From Chrysochromulina parva (Eukaryota > Haptophyta > Prymnesiales > Chrysochromulinaceae), in assembly GCA_002887195.1 (NCBI GenBank), contig PJAB01000103.1, forward strand, positions 1-42,886: a DNA stretch of 42,886 nucleotides. The letters are read 5' to 3'. Both the position numbers and the translations under genes were made by a program. Each line of letters opens with the position of its first letter. Within the stretch, counting starts at the first letter, position 1. The notes under the pieces are model-generated. The model saw only the letters and a list, made by a program, of their open reading frames with translations. It ran no database searches and was not told where the DNA came from. Positions 16,628 to 27,800 of the stretch are shown in pieces.

Positions 16628-18307
16628 TCATCGCTGTATCCGCTGGTAGAGGCCGATGCCGATGACGCACAGCCCGAGCCCGGCGGCCTTGAGCGTTGTG
16701 ATCGTGTCGCCAAAGAGGATGACAGACGCCCCCACCGTGAGCACCTCCTTGAGAACCCCAAGCACCGAGAGCGTGAGTCCGGATGCGAGTTGCACCACGC
16801 GCAACTCGCACAGTAGCATGAGGAACGCGAGCATGCCCCCGCCTACCAGCAGCGCCAGCAGCGCCCCGAAGGCCATCTGAGGCTGAACGGTGGACTCGTC
16901 GACGACGGCAGTGCCCATCTCGACCGACGACAAGCCTGCGGCGGCTGCACGACGTCCGAAGGTCTCCATTTCATCGTACTCGAGCACGAGCGCGAGTGGC
17001 AAGAGCAGCGCCACGCCAAAAGGAGCTGTGCGCAAAGTCACCAGCAGCGGCGAGAGCGGCTCTAGTTGCTCCCTCGGTCCTCGCTGCGCGTCGACTGGCG
17101 CTTGCAGGAGCAGCTGCAGGGTGGCCCAGCGCAACCCGCTGCACAGCGCCGCAATGAGGACCATCACGACGCCCACCATGTGCTCTTGACGCTGCACAGC
17201 CTCCGCCGCGTGCTCGCCCGCCAACACCGCGCCACTGACCGCGCCACGTGACTCCATACCCAATCTCCGACCATCTCCGACCAGAGGGACCGGGACCTGG
17301 ACCGGTGGCAAGTCGCCCCGCCAGGCCGCGGCGGCGATCGCCCCGATCGCCAAGTCACCCGTGGCGGCGCCCGTGGCCACGCTCACCACAACGCTCACCA
17401 AGCCGGCGGCGCCTCCGGCGGCGGGGGCGGTCTCGGCGGCGGCGGTCTCGACGGCGGCGGGCGCCTCGACTGAAGGGGGCGGCGAGTCGTAAGGCGCAGC
17501 GGCATCGACTGCGCCGCTCGTTACGGCTCTCGCTAAGCCCGGTTCATGCTTCGTCAGCGGCTTCAGTGTCACATCGGCTGATGTGTGGGTGTGGGTGCTC
17601 GGCGGCAGCAGCTGCAATCCGCTAGTCCAGCCGACGGCTTCGCCACCCAGGCCAAGAGATGCCCACACACCGCGCTCGATCTCGATCTCGGCCCAGTCGG
17701 GCATGGCCCTCAGCTCTGGCCATTGCACCGCCGCGCTGATGAACCATCTGTCGAGCGGCAACGCGCCCAGGCAGATGCCCGACACGAGGAGCGCCACCAC
17801 CGCGAGCAAGCTCGGTCGCCAGCTCACGAGGCCGAGGCATAAGCTGAAGCACAGTATCCATGCCGGCACCGAGCTCTTGACGATGATGTAGGTCGTCACC
17901 GTGACGTACATGAAGGACGCATTCGACAGCGCAATGTCCGTCGCCGTGGCACAACCCGCACACGCAAAGGCCACCCATGTTGTGTGCGTGTGCTTGATGG
18001 TGGGCAGCGAGCCCAGCTGAAGGCACAGCGTGAGCGCAGCGAGCACCGTCTTCATTGCAAGATGCGCCGCAGTCACCATGAGCGGAAAGCGGATGCGCGC
18101 CACGCCAAACGCCCACTTGTTGATGAAGATCAGCGCAGTGCTCGCCGTGTACCAGAGGAGCACGAAGGTGACGATGCTGCCGCGCTGCTGCGGCGGGGGG
18201 CGGCCTGGCGTGTCATGCTTTGCGCCGCGTCCGAGCAGCGTGTGCCCTTCGTCCTCCTCGTCCTCGTCCTCCTCGACCTCGTCGATTTCCATTCTGTGTG
18301 TGCCCAT
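16628..18307 (-). CDS. SLC35C2-like nucleotide-sugar/triose-phosphate transporter family protein
   Basis: A 559-residue protein of the drug/metabolite transporter superfamily. After an acidic cytosolic N-terminus (EVEEDEDEEDEGHTLLGRG), TM1 reads LLWYTASTALIFINKWAF. Then come FPLMVTAAHLAMK, TDIALSNASFMYVTVTTYII with VKSSVPAWILCFSLCLGL, and after a long insert LIAALCSGLRWATLQLLLQ and LTLSVLGVLKEVLTVGASVI with LFGDTITTLKAAG. The D-LSN-SF-YVTVT-Y--VKSS block is the signature of SLC35C2 and its plant and fungal relatives, membrane carriers of the Golgi/ER. The substrate is not predictable; animal SLC35C2 is linked to GDP-fucose. A low-complexity hydrophilic insert of about 185 residues (roughly 190-375) splits the two halves and is much longer than usual. 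It may hide an unspliced intron, but it is open throughout. Confidence 0.82.
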   Translation of the reverse strand: MGTHRMEIDEVEEDEDEEDEGHTLLGRGAKHDTPGRPPPQQRGSIVTFVLLWYTASTALIFINKWAFGVARIRFPLMVTAAHLAMKTVLAALTLCLQLGSLPTIKHTHTTWVAFACAGCATATDIALSNASFMYVTVTTYIIVKSSVPAWILCFSLCLGLVSWRPSLLAVVALLVSGICLGALPLDRWFISAAVQWPELRAMPDWAEIEIERGVWASLGLGGEAVGWTSGLQLLPPSTHTHTSADVTLKPLTKHEPGLARAVTSGAVDAAAPYDSPPPSVEAPAAVETAAAETAPAAGGAAGLVSVVVSVATGAATGDLAIGAIAAAAWRGDLPPVQVPVPLVGDGRRLGMESRGAVSGAVLAGEHAAEAVQRQEHMVGVVMVLIAALCSGLRWATLQLLLQAPVDAQRGPREQLEPLSPLLVTLRTAPFGVALLLPLALVLEYDEMETFGRRAAAAGLSSVEMGTAVVDESTVQPQMAFGALLALLVGGGMLAFLMLLCELRVVQLASGLTLSVLGVLKEVLTVGASVILFGDTITTLKAAGLGLCVIGIGLYQRIQR

Positions 18308-18818
18308 CGATCGATCGACGCTATCTAGCCAGCGCTACGCTCTTGATCTGGCGGGCGGACACCAAACGGACAGTGCAAGGGGGTAGCAAGGGGGCCCGGG
18401 ATTGTGCACGAGACTTGCGACAACGAGATGTCAGAAAGACAGACACACGCACCTCCAATGGGAATGTATGTAACAAAATTGCATGCTTTCACCAAAATGA
18501 TTCATCGCACAGGCCGGGGTCGAAGGCGCTTACGCTGCACGAAGTGCTCACGAAAAAGACAGCGCGCGAACATCTCTTGCGAATGAGTACAAGCTGGCGC
18601 ACAACTAGCGCGCGAGGAAACGAAGGAAACGTCCGAGGTCGGGCGGCGGGGTTCCAATACATTGTACTTGTCTGTCGAGGTCTGTCGAGGTCTGTCAAGT
18701 TTCTCTCGAGGTCTGACGTCTGTCGAGGTCTGTCCGATGCAGCTGGGCTCAAGACAAGCAACATTTCCACTTATCTTAGTGATCGCTTTTTTCGTTTCAA
18801 AAGTCGACTCAACGCACA
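18308..18818. promoter_or_regulatory. Divergent promoter region with TCTGTCGAGG repeats
   Basis: About 510 bp separates the SLC35C2-like start (18307) from the ARM-protein start (18819), so it must hold both promoters. At 18671-18734 the word TCTGTCGAGG or close variants is repeated about five times. The final 60 bp before the ARM ATG are AT-richer, with CTTTTTTCGTTTC at about 18787, fitting a core promoter or 5' UTR. No gene is seen. Confidence 0.5.
18671..18734. repeat. Tandem-like TCTGTCGAGG repeat cluster
   Basis: Exact copies at 18671-18680 and 18681-18690, then degenerate copies (TCTGTCAAGT, CTCTCGAGGTCTGACG, TCTGTCGAGGTCTGTCC). They lie 85-150 bp upstream of the ARM start codon. The unit could be a transcription factor site array or simple slippage. 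Confidence 0.7.
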
Positions 18819-21800
18819 ATGAGAAAGGCCGAGACGTCCTCGTCCATCGAGGTGCACTCGCTCGTGCGCGACCTGAAGAATGCGCCGCAAGAGCATAAAG
18901 CGCGAGCTGCCAAGCGGCTGTGTGTGCTGGTGAGCAACCAAGAGGATGATGCCGGCGCCGTCGCCCTCGGCGTGGGCGTGCTGCCTGTGCTGATCGGGAT
19001 GCTGAGCTCCGGCACCGACGGTGGCCAGCTGTACGCGTCCAGCTGCCTGGCGAGCCTCGCGGCGGCGGGTCACTCGGCCGTCATCGTAAAGGGCGGCGCA
19101 ATCGGCCCGCTGGTGCAGGTGCTCAAGGTCGGCTCCATGGGAGCTGTGGCCGCCGCAGCGAGTGCACTGCTCGGGCTCTCGGAGGAGCACGCGCCCGAGC
19201 TGATCAAGACGAACGTGACTGCACCCTTCGTGCGCCTGCTCAAGCAGGGCAACACGGATGCCAGGGAGCACATCGCCTCCATGATCGCCAACTTGTCGCG
19301 CGCAAGCTTCGAGGCGGAGGCGGCCTTCGTTGGCGCGGGTGCCGTCGAGGAATTGCTTCGAATGCTCTCGAGCGCCAAGACGTGCAACACAGCCGCGTGG
19401 GCGATCGCGAGCCTTTGCAGCTGCTCAGAGCACGTCGAAGCCATCAGTGCCGCTGGCGGTATCGCCAAGCTGCTCGAGCTGCTGAACACGTCGATCAATA
19501 CGCAATCGCAGGTGGCGGCGGCCGCGGCCGTATCGAATCTCGCGCGTGACCACCCGCCGACGCAAACGGCGATCGCCAAGGCGGGTGGCATCGGGCCGCT
19601 CCTCGCACTGCTCGCGAGCCGCAGCCCACAGGCGCAGGCGCAGGCGGCCGAGGCCGTCGGACGGCTCTGCGCGCATCACCGCGACAATCAGGACGCGGTC
19701 GGTAGAATGGGAGGGATCCCCTCGCTCGCGGGGCTGCTGGCGTCGGGCACGCTGCCGGTGCAGGCGATGGCGGCCTTCGCCGTGTGCGAGGCGTGCCGAG
19801 GGCACGCCGACAACCAAACGACCTTCACTGAGCTCGGAGGCATCTCGAATCTCGTCATGCTCCTGCGCCAGGCCACCTCGCATGTGGCGAGCGGAGTAAC
19901 CAGCACCACTGGAGGTGCCAATACGTCGGACGGCTTCGTCGGACTGCGGCTGAACGCGGCGTCCGCAGCCGAAGACTTCGAGGCCGCCCGCACCGCGCAC
20001 TACGAGGCGATCCGTGTCGAGACGGCCGGTGCCCTTTGGATCCTGTCGGAGGCGAGCGAGGCGAACCGCGTGTCGATCGCCGCCTCGGGCGCCCTTGCGC
20101 CGCTTGCGGCGCTGCTCGCGAGCGGCGGCGCGCGCGGCCGGGTGCATGCAACGCATGCACTCGCGCATCTGGCCATCGAGAATGCGGCGAATCAGCATGG
20201 GGTGACCACACTACTCGTGGGGCTGCTCGCTCCGTCCTCAGCGGTCGAGGCGCGAAAGGCCGCCGCGGAGCTGCTGTGGCGGCTCGTACGAGAGAACGAT
20301 GCGAGCGTTGAGATCATCGCGGCGGCCAGCAGCGCGAGTGAGCTGGTCGAGTTGCTCAAGACGAGTGACGCCGACGCACGCGCCTTTGCGCTGTGGGCGC
20401 TTTCGCTCGCGATCGACGGCACGAAGCAGGCCACGGTTCTTGAGGTCGGAGGCGTGGCGCCACTGCTCGCCGTGCTTCGTACGAGTGGCTCGCTGCAACG
20501 CGAGCAGGCGGCGGCCGCGCTGGCACGGCTCGCGAACGGCTCGGCGGCCGCGCAGGCGGCGATCGCGGCCGAGGGAGGTATCTCGCCGCTCCTGAACATT
20601 GTCGAGGGCGTCAACTGCCGCGATGGCAAGGAGACGGCTGCGGCGCGTGTGCACGCAGCGAGCGCACTCGCCTCTCTCGCTCGCCTCGCAGCCAACCGCG
20701 ACACCATCGTCGAGTCGGGCGGCATCACGCCGCTCGTCGCGCTGCTCAACGATGGTGAGGACGCGGCCAAGACTGGCGCGGCCGCGGCCCTCGCATGTAT
20801 CGCTGTGGCTAACGCGAGCACCCCTGGTGCCATCGCGCAATCTGGCGCCATCTCGCCCCTCGTGTCGCTGCTCACGGGCGAGCACGGCGCGGCGGCGCAG
20901 GAGGCCGCGGCGGGGGCTCTGCATGCGCTCGCGCACGACGCAGACAACCGGATCGCCATCGCCGAGGCGGGCGCGATCGGTCACCTCGTGCTCTTGCTCG
21001 GCTCCGCCAACCCATTGACGAGCGAGTTCGCCGAGGGCGCGCTCGTCCGCCTCTCGATTGAGAATAGCAACCGAGAGCTGATCATTCACAAGCTCGTGGG
21101 CATGCTGTATGACAAGGGCAGCGAGGCGGGTGGAGAGGAGCAAGCGGCTGCCGCCCTCGCCAACCTCGCGTCCGATTCGGACGCCAACCGCGATTCGATC
21201 GTCGAGGCGGGCGGCATCGCACCCTTGCTGTCCCTCCTCGAGACTTCGTCGTCTACGAAGGCCAAAGAGCGGGCGATCGGGGCCATCTCGCAGCTCGCCT
21301 CGCGCCGCACGATCCAGAAGGAGATCGCCAAGGCGGGCGGCATCCCGCTGCTGGCGAGCGTGATCATTGCGTCCCAGTCGAATGGCAAGCAGGAGAAGGG
21401 GGCCGACATTGGGATCGCATCGAAGCTCTACGCACTCGCCGCCTTTGCCGCGTCGCAACTCGCCAAGGGCAACCGGCTCAACCAGACTGCGCTCGCCGAC
21501 GCGGGCGCCATCCAGCCGCTCGTCGCGATGCTCGGCTCGCCGAATTCTGACATGCAGGCCAACGCGGCGTGCGCGCTCGGCACCCTGGCCGAGGCGCACG
21601 CCGACAACCAGGCGGCGATTGCGCGGACGGGTGCCATCGCGCCGCTCACGTCCCTCGTGCGCGAGGGCGCGCCGCTCGTCAAGGAGATGTGCGCCGGCGC
21701 GCTCTGGGCGGTGTGTGATGACCATGCGCCCAACAAGTCCACCGTGACGAAACTTGGCGGCGTCGAGCCGCTCGTCGGTCTGCTGGTGAGCGGCGGCACC

Positions 21801-24800
21801 GAAGCGTCGCTGATCGCGTCCGTTGGCGCGCTCGTGTCGCTCGCGACCAAGCACCCGGAGAACCGCGAGGCGATCGCAAAGCTGCTGGTGGCCCGGCTGT
21901 CGAGCCGAGTGGCAATGGCGGGCGCGGGCGCCGTGCGTGTGCTCCGGGCCGTCGGCATGGTGTGCGATGAGGGCGCGTACCCCGCGAATCAGCTCGCCCT
22001 CGCCAAGGCGGGCGGCTTGCCGTCCCTCATAGCGTGGCTTTCGGGCAGCGCCGATGCGCGCTGGCTCGGGGGCAATCCGGATGCACAGCGCGAGGCGGCG
22101 CACGCCGTGCTCTCGATCGTGGCGAACAACGCCACACTGCAGGCAGCCATCGTGCAGCTCGACGCCATCCCTCCTCTGATTGAGCTCATCATCAAGGCCG
22201 AGCAGCAGGCGCAAGCCTACGCCGCACGCACGCTCTTCCATCTGGCCGCCACGCTCGAAGGCGTCGAGGCGATCGAGGCGGCGGGTGGCGTGGCGCCGCT
22301 TGTGCACCTGCTCTCGTCAGAGCATCCCCACCTCGTCGACGTGGGCGCCGTCGTCATCTCACGCCTGACGACGTTCTCGGCGCATGCGGTGGCGGTCGCG
22401 GGCGGCATCGCACCACTCACGAAGCTGATCTCGATGGGCAGCCACGCCGCGCAGCAGCACGCGGCGTCGGCGCTGGCCGACATTGGCTCAGTGCCCGCGC
22501 ATCGCGACGCCATCGCCTTTGGCGCGGAGGGCTCGATCCAGGCGCTCGTGCATCTGCTTGGTAGCCACGTGGCCGGTACGCCTGAGGTGGCGGCGCGTGC
22601 GCTGTCGCAGCTGGCGCGTGACGAAGCCGAGTGCGCCAACGACGGCGGCGTCAAGGTCATGGAGGCGTCCGTGGAGGCGGCGAGCAGCGCGAAGCCTGGC
22701 GCGGCTCGTCGGCAGCTCATCCTCGCGTGCGGGGGCATCGACCGGCTAATCATGATGCTCTGGGCCATCCCAAATAAGGGTCTCGCACGGCGCATGTGGG
22801 ACCTGATCTCGTCCATTGTCGGCTCCAAGGACAGCATCGAGGTGTTGAACGGCGAGACCAACTCGTTTTTGGATATGCAGAGCGTGGCGATCGCCGCCAT
22901 GGTCAAGGCACGTGCCACTGAGAAGGCCGCGCTCGCCCAGAAGGTCGAGAAGCAGCAGCAGCATCGTGCCCAACACGCCGTGACCGACAAGGAGCGCGTA
23001 TCGGACAAGGGGAGCCCGTCGCAGAAGCGCTGGCAGGCCATCGCCAACGCTGCGAGTCCCTCGCGTACCGACGCGGCGCAGCAGCAGCAAGCGCAGCAGC
23101 GTGAGGTCGTGGAGGCGCGCGAGGAAGCCGCTCTGGCGCTCGCCGACCTGGCGTACGGTGACAGCGCGATGCAGAGCGCCATTCTCGCCGCGGGCGGCGT
23201 GCCGCCTCTGCTGCGCCTGATCCGCGAGGGCTCGGCCGCCTCGCAAGAGGCGGCCTCCCGTGCCATCTGGCATCTGTGCGCGTCGCTCGAGAGCCAAGGT
23301 GTGCTCGTGGCGTGCGGTGCGGTCGAGGAGCTCGTCGCGCTCAGCCGGAATGGCTCACCCGCCGCGCAGGACACGGCGGCGGCGGTCATCTCAGACCTCG
23401 CAAAGGGCGCCATCCTCGAACGTGAACGGCGAGCACGCGACTCGGGCATCGGGCTCGAGTCGATGCTGGCGGATGAGACGACAGATCCTGAGGATAGCCT
23501 ACCACCACCAGCCTCGCCCCTGCCACCAGTGCCGATCCCGCCGCTGGCGCTCCAGCCCTCGATGAAATCCGTCTTCCACGGCGAGGCACCGCTCCTGCCT
23601 TCGCCCATCGCGCAGGCCCCGGGCGAGGTTTTGTTGGGCTCGGCGCAGAGCACTGCCAGCACTGATTGGAAGCCGCCTCCCGGCGACAGGCTGAACGCAA
23701 TCGCAGCGGCGGGCGGCATCGTGCCGCTGGTGAGCCTGGTGCAGTCGGGCAGCCAAGCCGGTAAGGAGCGCGCCGCCTCGGCGCTGTGGCACCTGGCCAA
23801 CGACCCATCCAGCCAAGTGGCGATTGCCAAGGCGGGCGGCATCGCGCCTCTGGTTCAGCTCCTTGACGATGGCACGTTGCAAGGCACCATCTTTGCGGCG
23901 GATGCACTCACCCACCTCGCACGCGGCCATGCTGACAACCAGGCGGCCATCGCGAAGAAGCTCGTCGGGCTCCTCGAGGTCGACCGACCCGACGGAACGC
24001 TGCGGCGCGCGGCGCGCGCGCTCTGGAAGCTCGCCGACGAGAACGAGGGCGCCCCCGTCCGCGTGGTCAATGCGGGTGCCATCTCGCCACTCGTCGCACT
24101 TCTAGGCTCAGGCTCGATGGAGGCCAAGAGTGAGGCCGTCGGCGCGCTCACCTGCCTGGCCACCAACGACCCGAAGAGCCAACTCGCGATCGCGACTGGG
24201 CTGGTCGCGCTGCTTGGCTCTGGAACGGCCGAGTCGCAGGAGCATGTCACGTGCATGCTCCTCGGCCTGTCCGAGCAGACGGACAACCTGCGCGCGATTG
24301 CCCACGCGGGCGCGGTGCAACGGCTGATCGTGCAGCTGCGCGGCGGCGGCGCCCTTGAGGCCGCTTCGGCACGTACCAGCCTGCGTGCGCAGGAGCTCGG
24401 CGCTCAAGTGCTCCTGCGCCTGTCCCGGGACGACGAGGCCAACGCCCACGCCATCGTGGCGCACGGCGGCCTTCGCTACCTCGTGGCACTGCTGAGCGCG
24501 GAGAGCGAGGAGGCGCAGGTGAACGCCGCGGACGTCCTGTGCGACGTGGCGCGCCGCTCGACCGAGATCCAATCTCGAGTGGCAGCCGAGGGAGCGGTCG
24601 AGATCCTTGTGAAACTCTTGAGCGCCACTGGACCCCTCCGGGCACGGACCGCAGCGGCTGGTGCACTCTGGAGCCTCTCGGTCGGTCATGCGGCCATCCA
24701 AGCGGCCGTCACCGCCGCTGGAGCGATCCCCGAGCTCGTGCAGCTGCTGTGCACCGACGACGCAGGCGCGCAGCGCCAGGCGGCCGTGGCCCTCGCTGCG

Positions 24801-27800
24801 CTGGCTGTCGGAGGACATTCGATCCAGGGCAGTATCACGCGCGCGGGGGGCATAGAGCCCCTCGTCCGTCTGCTCGATGCGGCGGCGGCCCGCACCCAAG
24901 GCAGCACCGCGGCCCAAGCCGCGACCGCGCTGGCGGCGCTCGTGGCGAACCATCCCGCAAACCAGGCGGCCGTCGCCGCCGCGGGCGGCATCGAGCCGCT
25001 CGTGGCCATCATTCGCGACGCGGGCGCAGAGGACGCCAAGGAGGAGGCAGCGACAGCCCTGTGGGCGCTCACGGCCAGCCATCCGCCCAATCAGACCGCC
25101 TCGGCCGAGGCGGGCGCGATCGTGCCGCTCATCGCCATGCTTGGAGCGGGAGGCACGCGTGCGCAGGCGCAGGCTGCGAGTGCACTCGCCTCGATGGCCC
25201 TCGGGCACAGCACCAACCAAGGCGAGATCGCGAGCATGCTCGTGCAGCTGCTCAATGCGGAAGGAGAGGTGGACGAGAGCAAGGGCACGAAGGCCGCCCG
25301 CGCTATTTCCCGGCTTGCGCGTGCGCACGAGGCCAACCAAGCGGCCCTCGCGGCTCACGGCGCCCTCGTGTCGCTCGTGCGCCTGCTACGATGCACATGC
25401 CTCGACTACCTGCCCGACGGCATCACAGCCGCGCTAGGCTCACTCCGCCCAGGCCGCGAAGTGATGATTGTTGGGGGCACGCCCATCGCCACGCCGCTGC
25501 ACACGCCGCTGCACACGCCGCTGCACACGCCGCTGCACACGCCGCGCTCCCTCAGCAGCAATCTCCTGCGGCGCGAGATCGCATGCGCACTCTGGAGCAT
25601 GGCGGATGGCTCGTCCGCCAACCAGGAGGCTATCGCCGCTGAGGGCGGCGTGCCGCTGCTCATCGCACTGCTCAGCAAGGACTTTGAGGCGGCGGTGCAA
25701 CGGGAGGCCGCCGGAGCCCTATGGTCCTTGGCCTCGCAGCTGCCCGCCATCCAGCGGCGCATTGCGGACTCGGGCGGACTGGCGCCCCTCGTGGGCCTGC
25801 TGTCGAGCAGCCACGTGCCCACTCAAGAGACCGCCGCGGGTGCACTTTATAGCCTCGCATCCCTCGCGACGAACCGGACCATCATCGCCGAGGTCAAGGG
25901 CGTTGCGGCGCTCGTGGGAGTTGTCGAGCGTGGCTCCGCCCAAGGACGGGAGCAGGCCGCTGGAGCGCTGCTCACTCTTGTGCAGGCCAACTCCGCCAAC
26001 CAAAGCGCCGTGTCGAGCGAGCTGGTTGCCAAATTGGGCGAGGGCTCGAAGGCGACGGCCGAGGCGCAGGGCGAGATGACGAATCTGGTGCACCGGCTCT
26101 CGCTCGACTCGAACAATCGCGCCGCACTCGCAAAGGCTGGTGCTATCCCTGCGCTGGCCCTTCAGATGCAGAAGGCTGCCAAGGCGGGCACGCCCGGCGC
26201 GCCGCGCACCATGGTCGCCGCCGCGGCGGCCCTCGCTCAGATTGCGCTCAGGTCGCCGCAGGTGCGGATCCAGGTGACGGCGCAGCTCATCTCACTGCTC
26301 GGCGCGCCCGAGCCCGAGGTTCGTCAATGCGCCTCGTCCACCCTGCGCGAGATGGCCGCCGAGGGCAGCGCCGAGTCGCAGGTGACGGTGGCCACGATGC
26401 CCGGCGGTATCGAGCGCATCGTCGCGCTGCTGCGCGAGGGCTCTGTCGAGGCGCAAGAGTACACGCTCTGGATGCTCGCGGTGATGACGGATGCGGCCTC
26501 CAAGAGCTCGATCGCGCACTCCCCATGCACGCGCGCCGTCGTCGAAGTCTTCCGCAAAAGCTCCGCTGCAGCGGCGAGCGCCGCCGCGGGCAAGGAGCTC
26601 CTACCCGAGGGCGCCGTGCTGAGCGCCCTCGCGCAAGAGCACGCGGCGGCGGTGCTCGCGCTCCTCGCCTCCGACATCCCGGGCGTCGATGAGGAGGTTC
26701 GGTCGCGCAACTCGCTCGAAATCTCCGCGTCAGGCGGCATTCGGCCGATGGTGAGGCTGCTGCGTGACGGGACCGACGGCGCCAAGAGGCACAGCGCCAC
26801 GGCGCTCACGCAGCTCGCGTGCGGCCCGATGGGGCGCTCGAGCAGCATGCAGATCGAGATGGCACGCGCGGGCGCAACGGCCGCCTTCGGCGCGTGGCTT
26901 CGCGAGCCGTCGCTCGGCCCTCCAGAGCTCGCGGCGCAGGCGCTCGCCTGCATCGCCAACCGCAATGCAGACACGCAGACTCTCATTGCGGAGGAGGGCG
27001 CCATCCCGCCGCTCGTGGCGATGCTGCAGGCAGCGGAGCCCACAGACGAGGCGCAGCGCTGGGCGGCGAGCGCACTCGCGGCGCTCGCGCAGGACCATCC
27101 GGTCAACCAGATCACCATCGCGGAGGAAGGCGCCATCAGTGCGCTCGTCGATCTTCTCAAGTGCCCCACGTCGGGCGCCGCGCACGAGAATGCGACGCGC
27201 GTGCTCTGGCACCTGGCAGCCGACACCGACAACCAGTTGAGCGTCGCACGCGCGGGCGGGCTGGTGCCGCTGGTCGCGATGCTCTCGGCCGAGGCGCCCA
27301 AGACACAGGAATGGGCTGCGGCGGCCCTCTCCGCCCTCTCGCTCGACTGCGCCGAAAATCAAGTGGCCATCGCACGAGCTGGCGCGATCCCAAGACTCGT
27401 GTCGCTCATCGGCTCGCCCAGTGACGAAACCCAGCTCTACGCGCAGGCGGCGCTCGTGCTCATGGCCAGCTCGTGCCCGCAGACGCGCTGCGCCGTGGTT
27501 CAGCCCCTCGTTGAGCTGCTCGATGAGTACCGGCTCGCGACGGCGCAGATGAAGGCTGCGGAGACGCTCTCGATGCTTGCAGCACGCTCGACCGCCAACC
27601 GCACGGCGATTGCCCAGGCGGGCGCCATCGCGCCGCTCGTGCGGCTGCTCGGCGACGGCACGAACGCGAACAAATCCCAGATCTCCGCCGCGGCCACCTT
27701 GGCCGACCTAGCACGCGCGGCCTCGGACCGCGCGGCGATCGCAAGTGCGGGTGGCGTTGGTCCACTTGTCGAGATGCTGCGTGCGTCCAACATGGAGGCG

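Noticed and set aside
20238..22307. 689-codon minus-strand ORF inside the ARM gene
   Set aside because: It is antisense to a clear armadillo array; its Arg/His/Gly-rich sequence is what the complement of GC-rich ARM codons gives. No domain is visible.
22217..23842. 541-codon minus-strand ORF inside the ARM gene
   Set aside because: Antisense shadow with Ser/Ala/Cys bias and no family motif.
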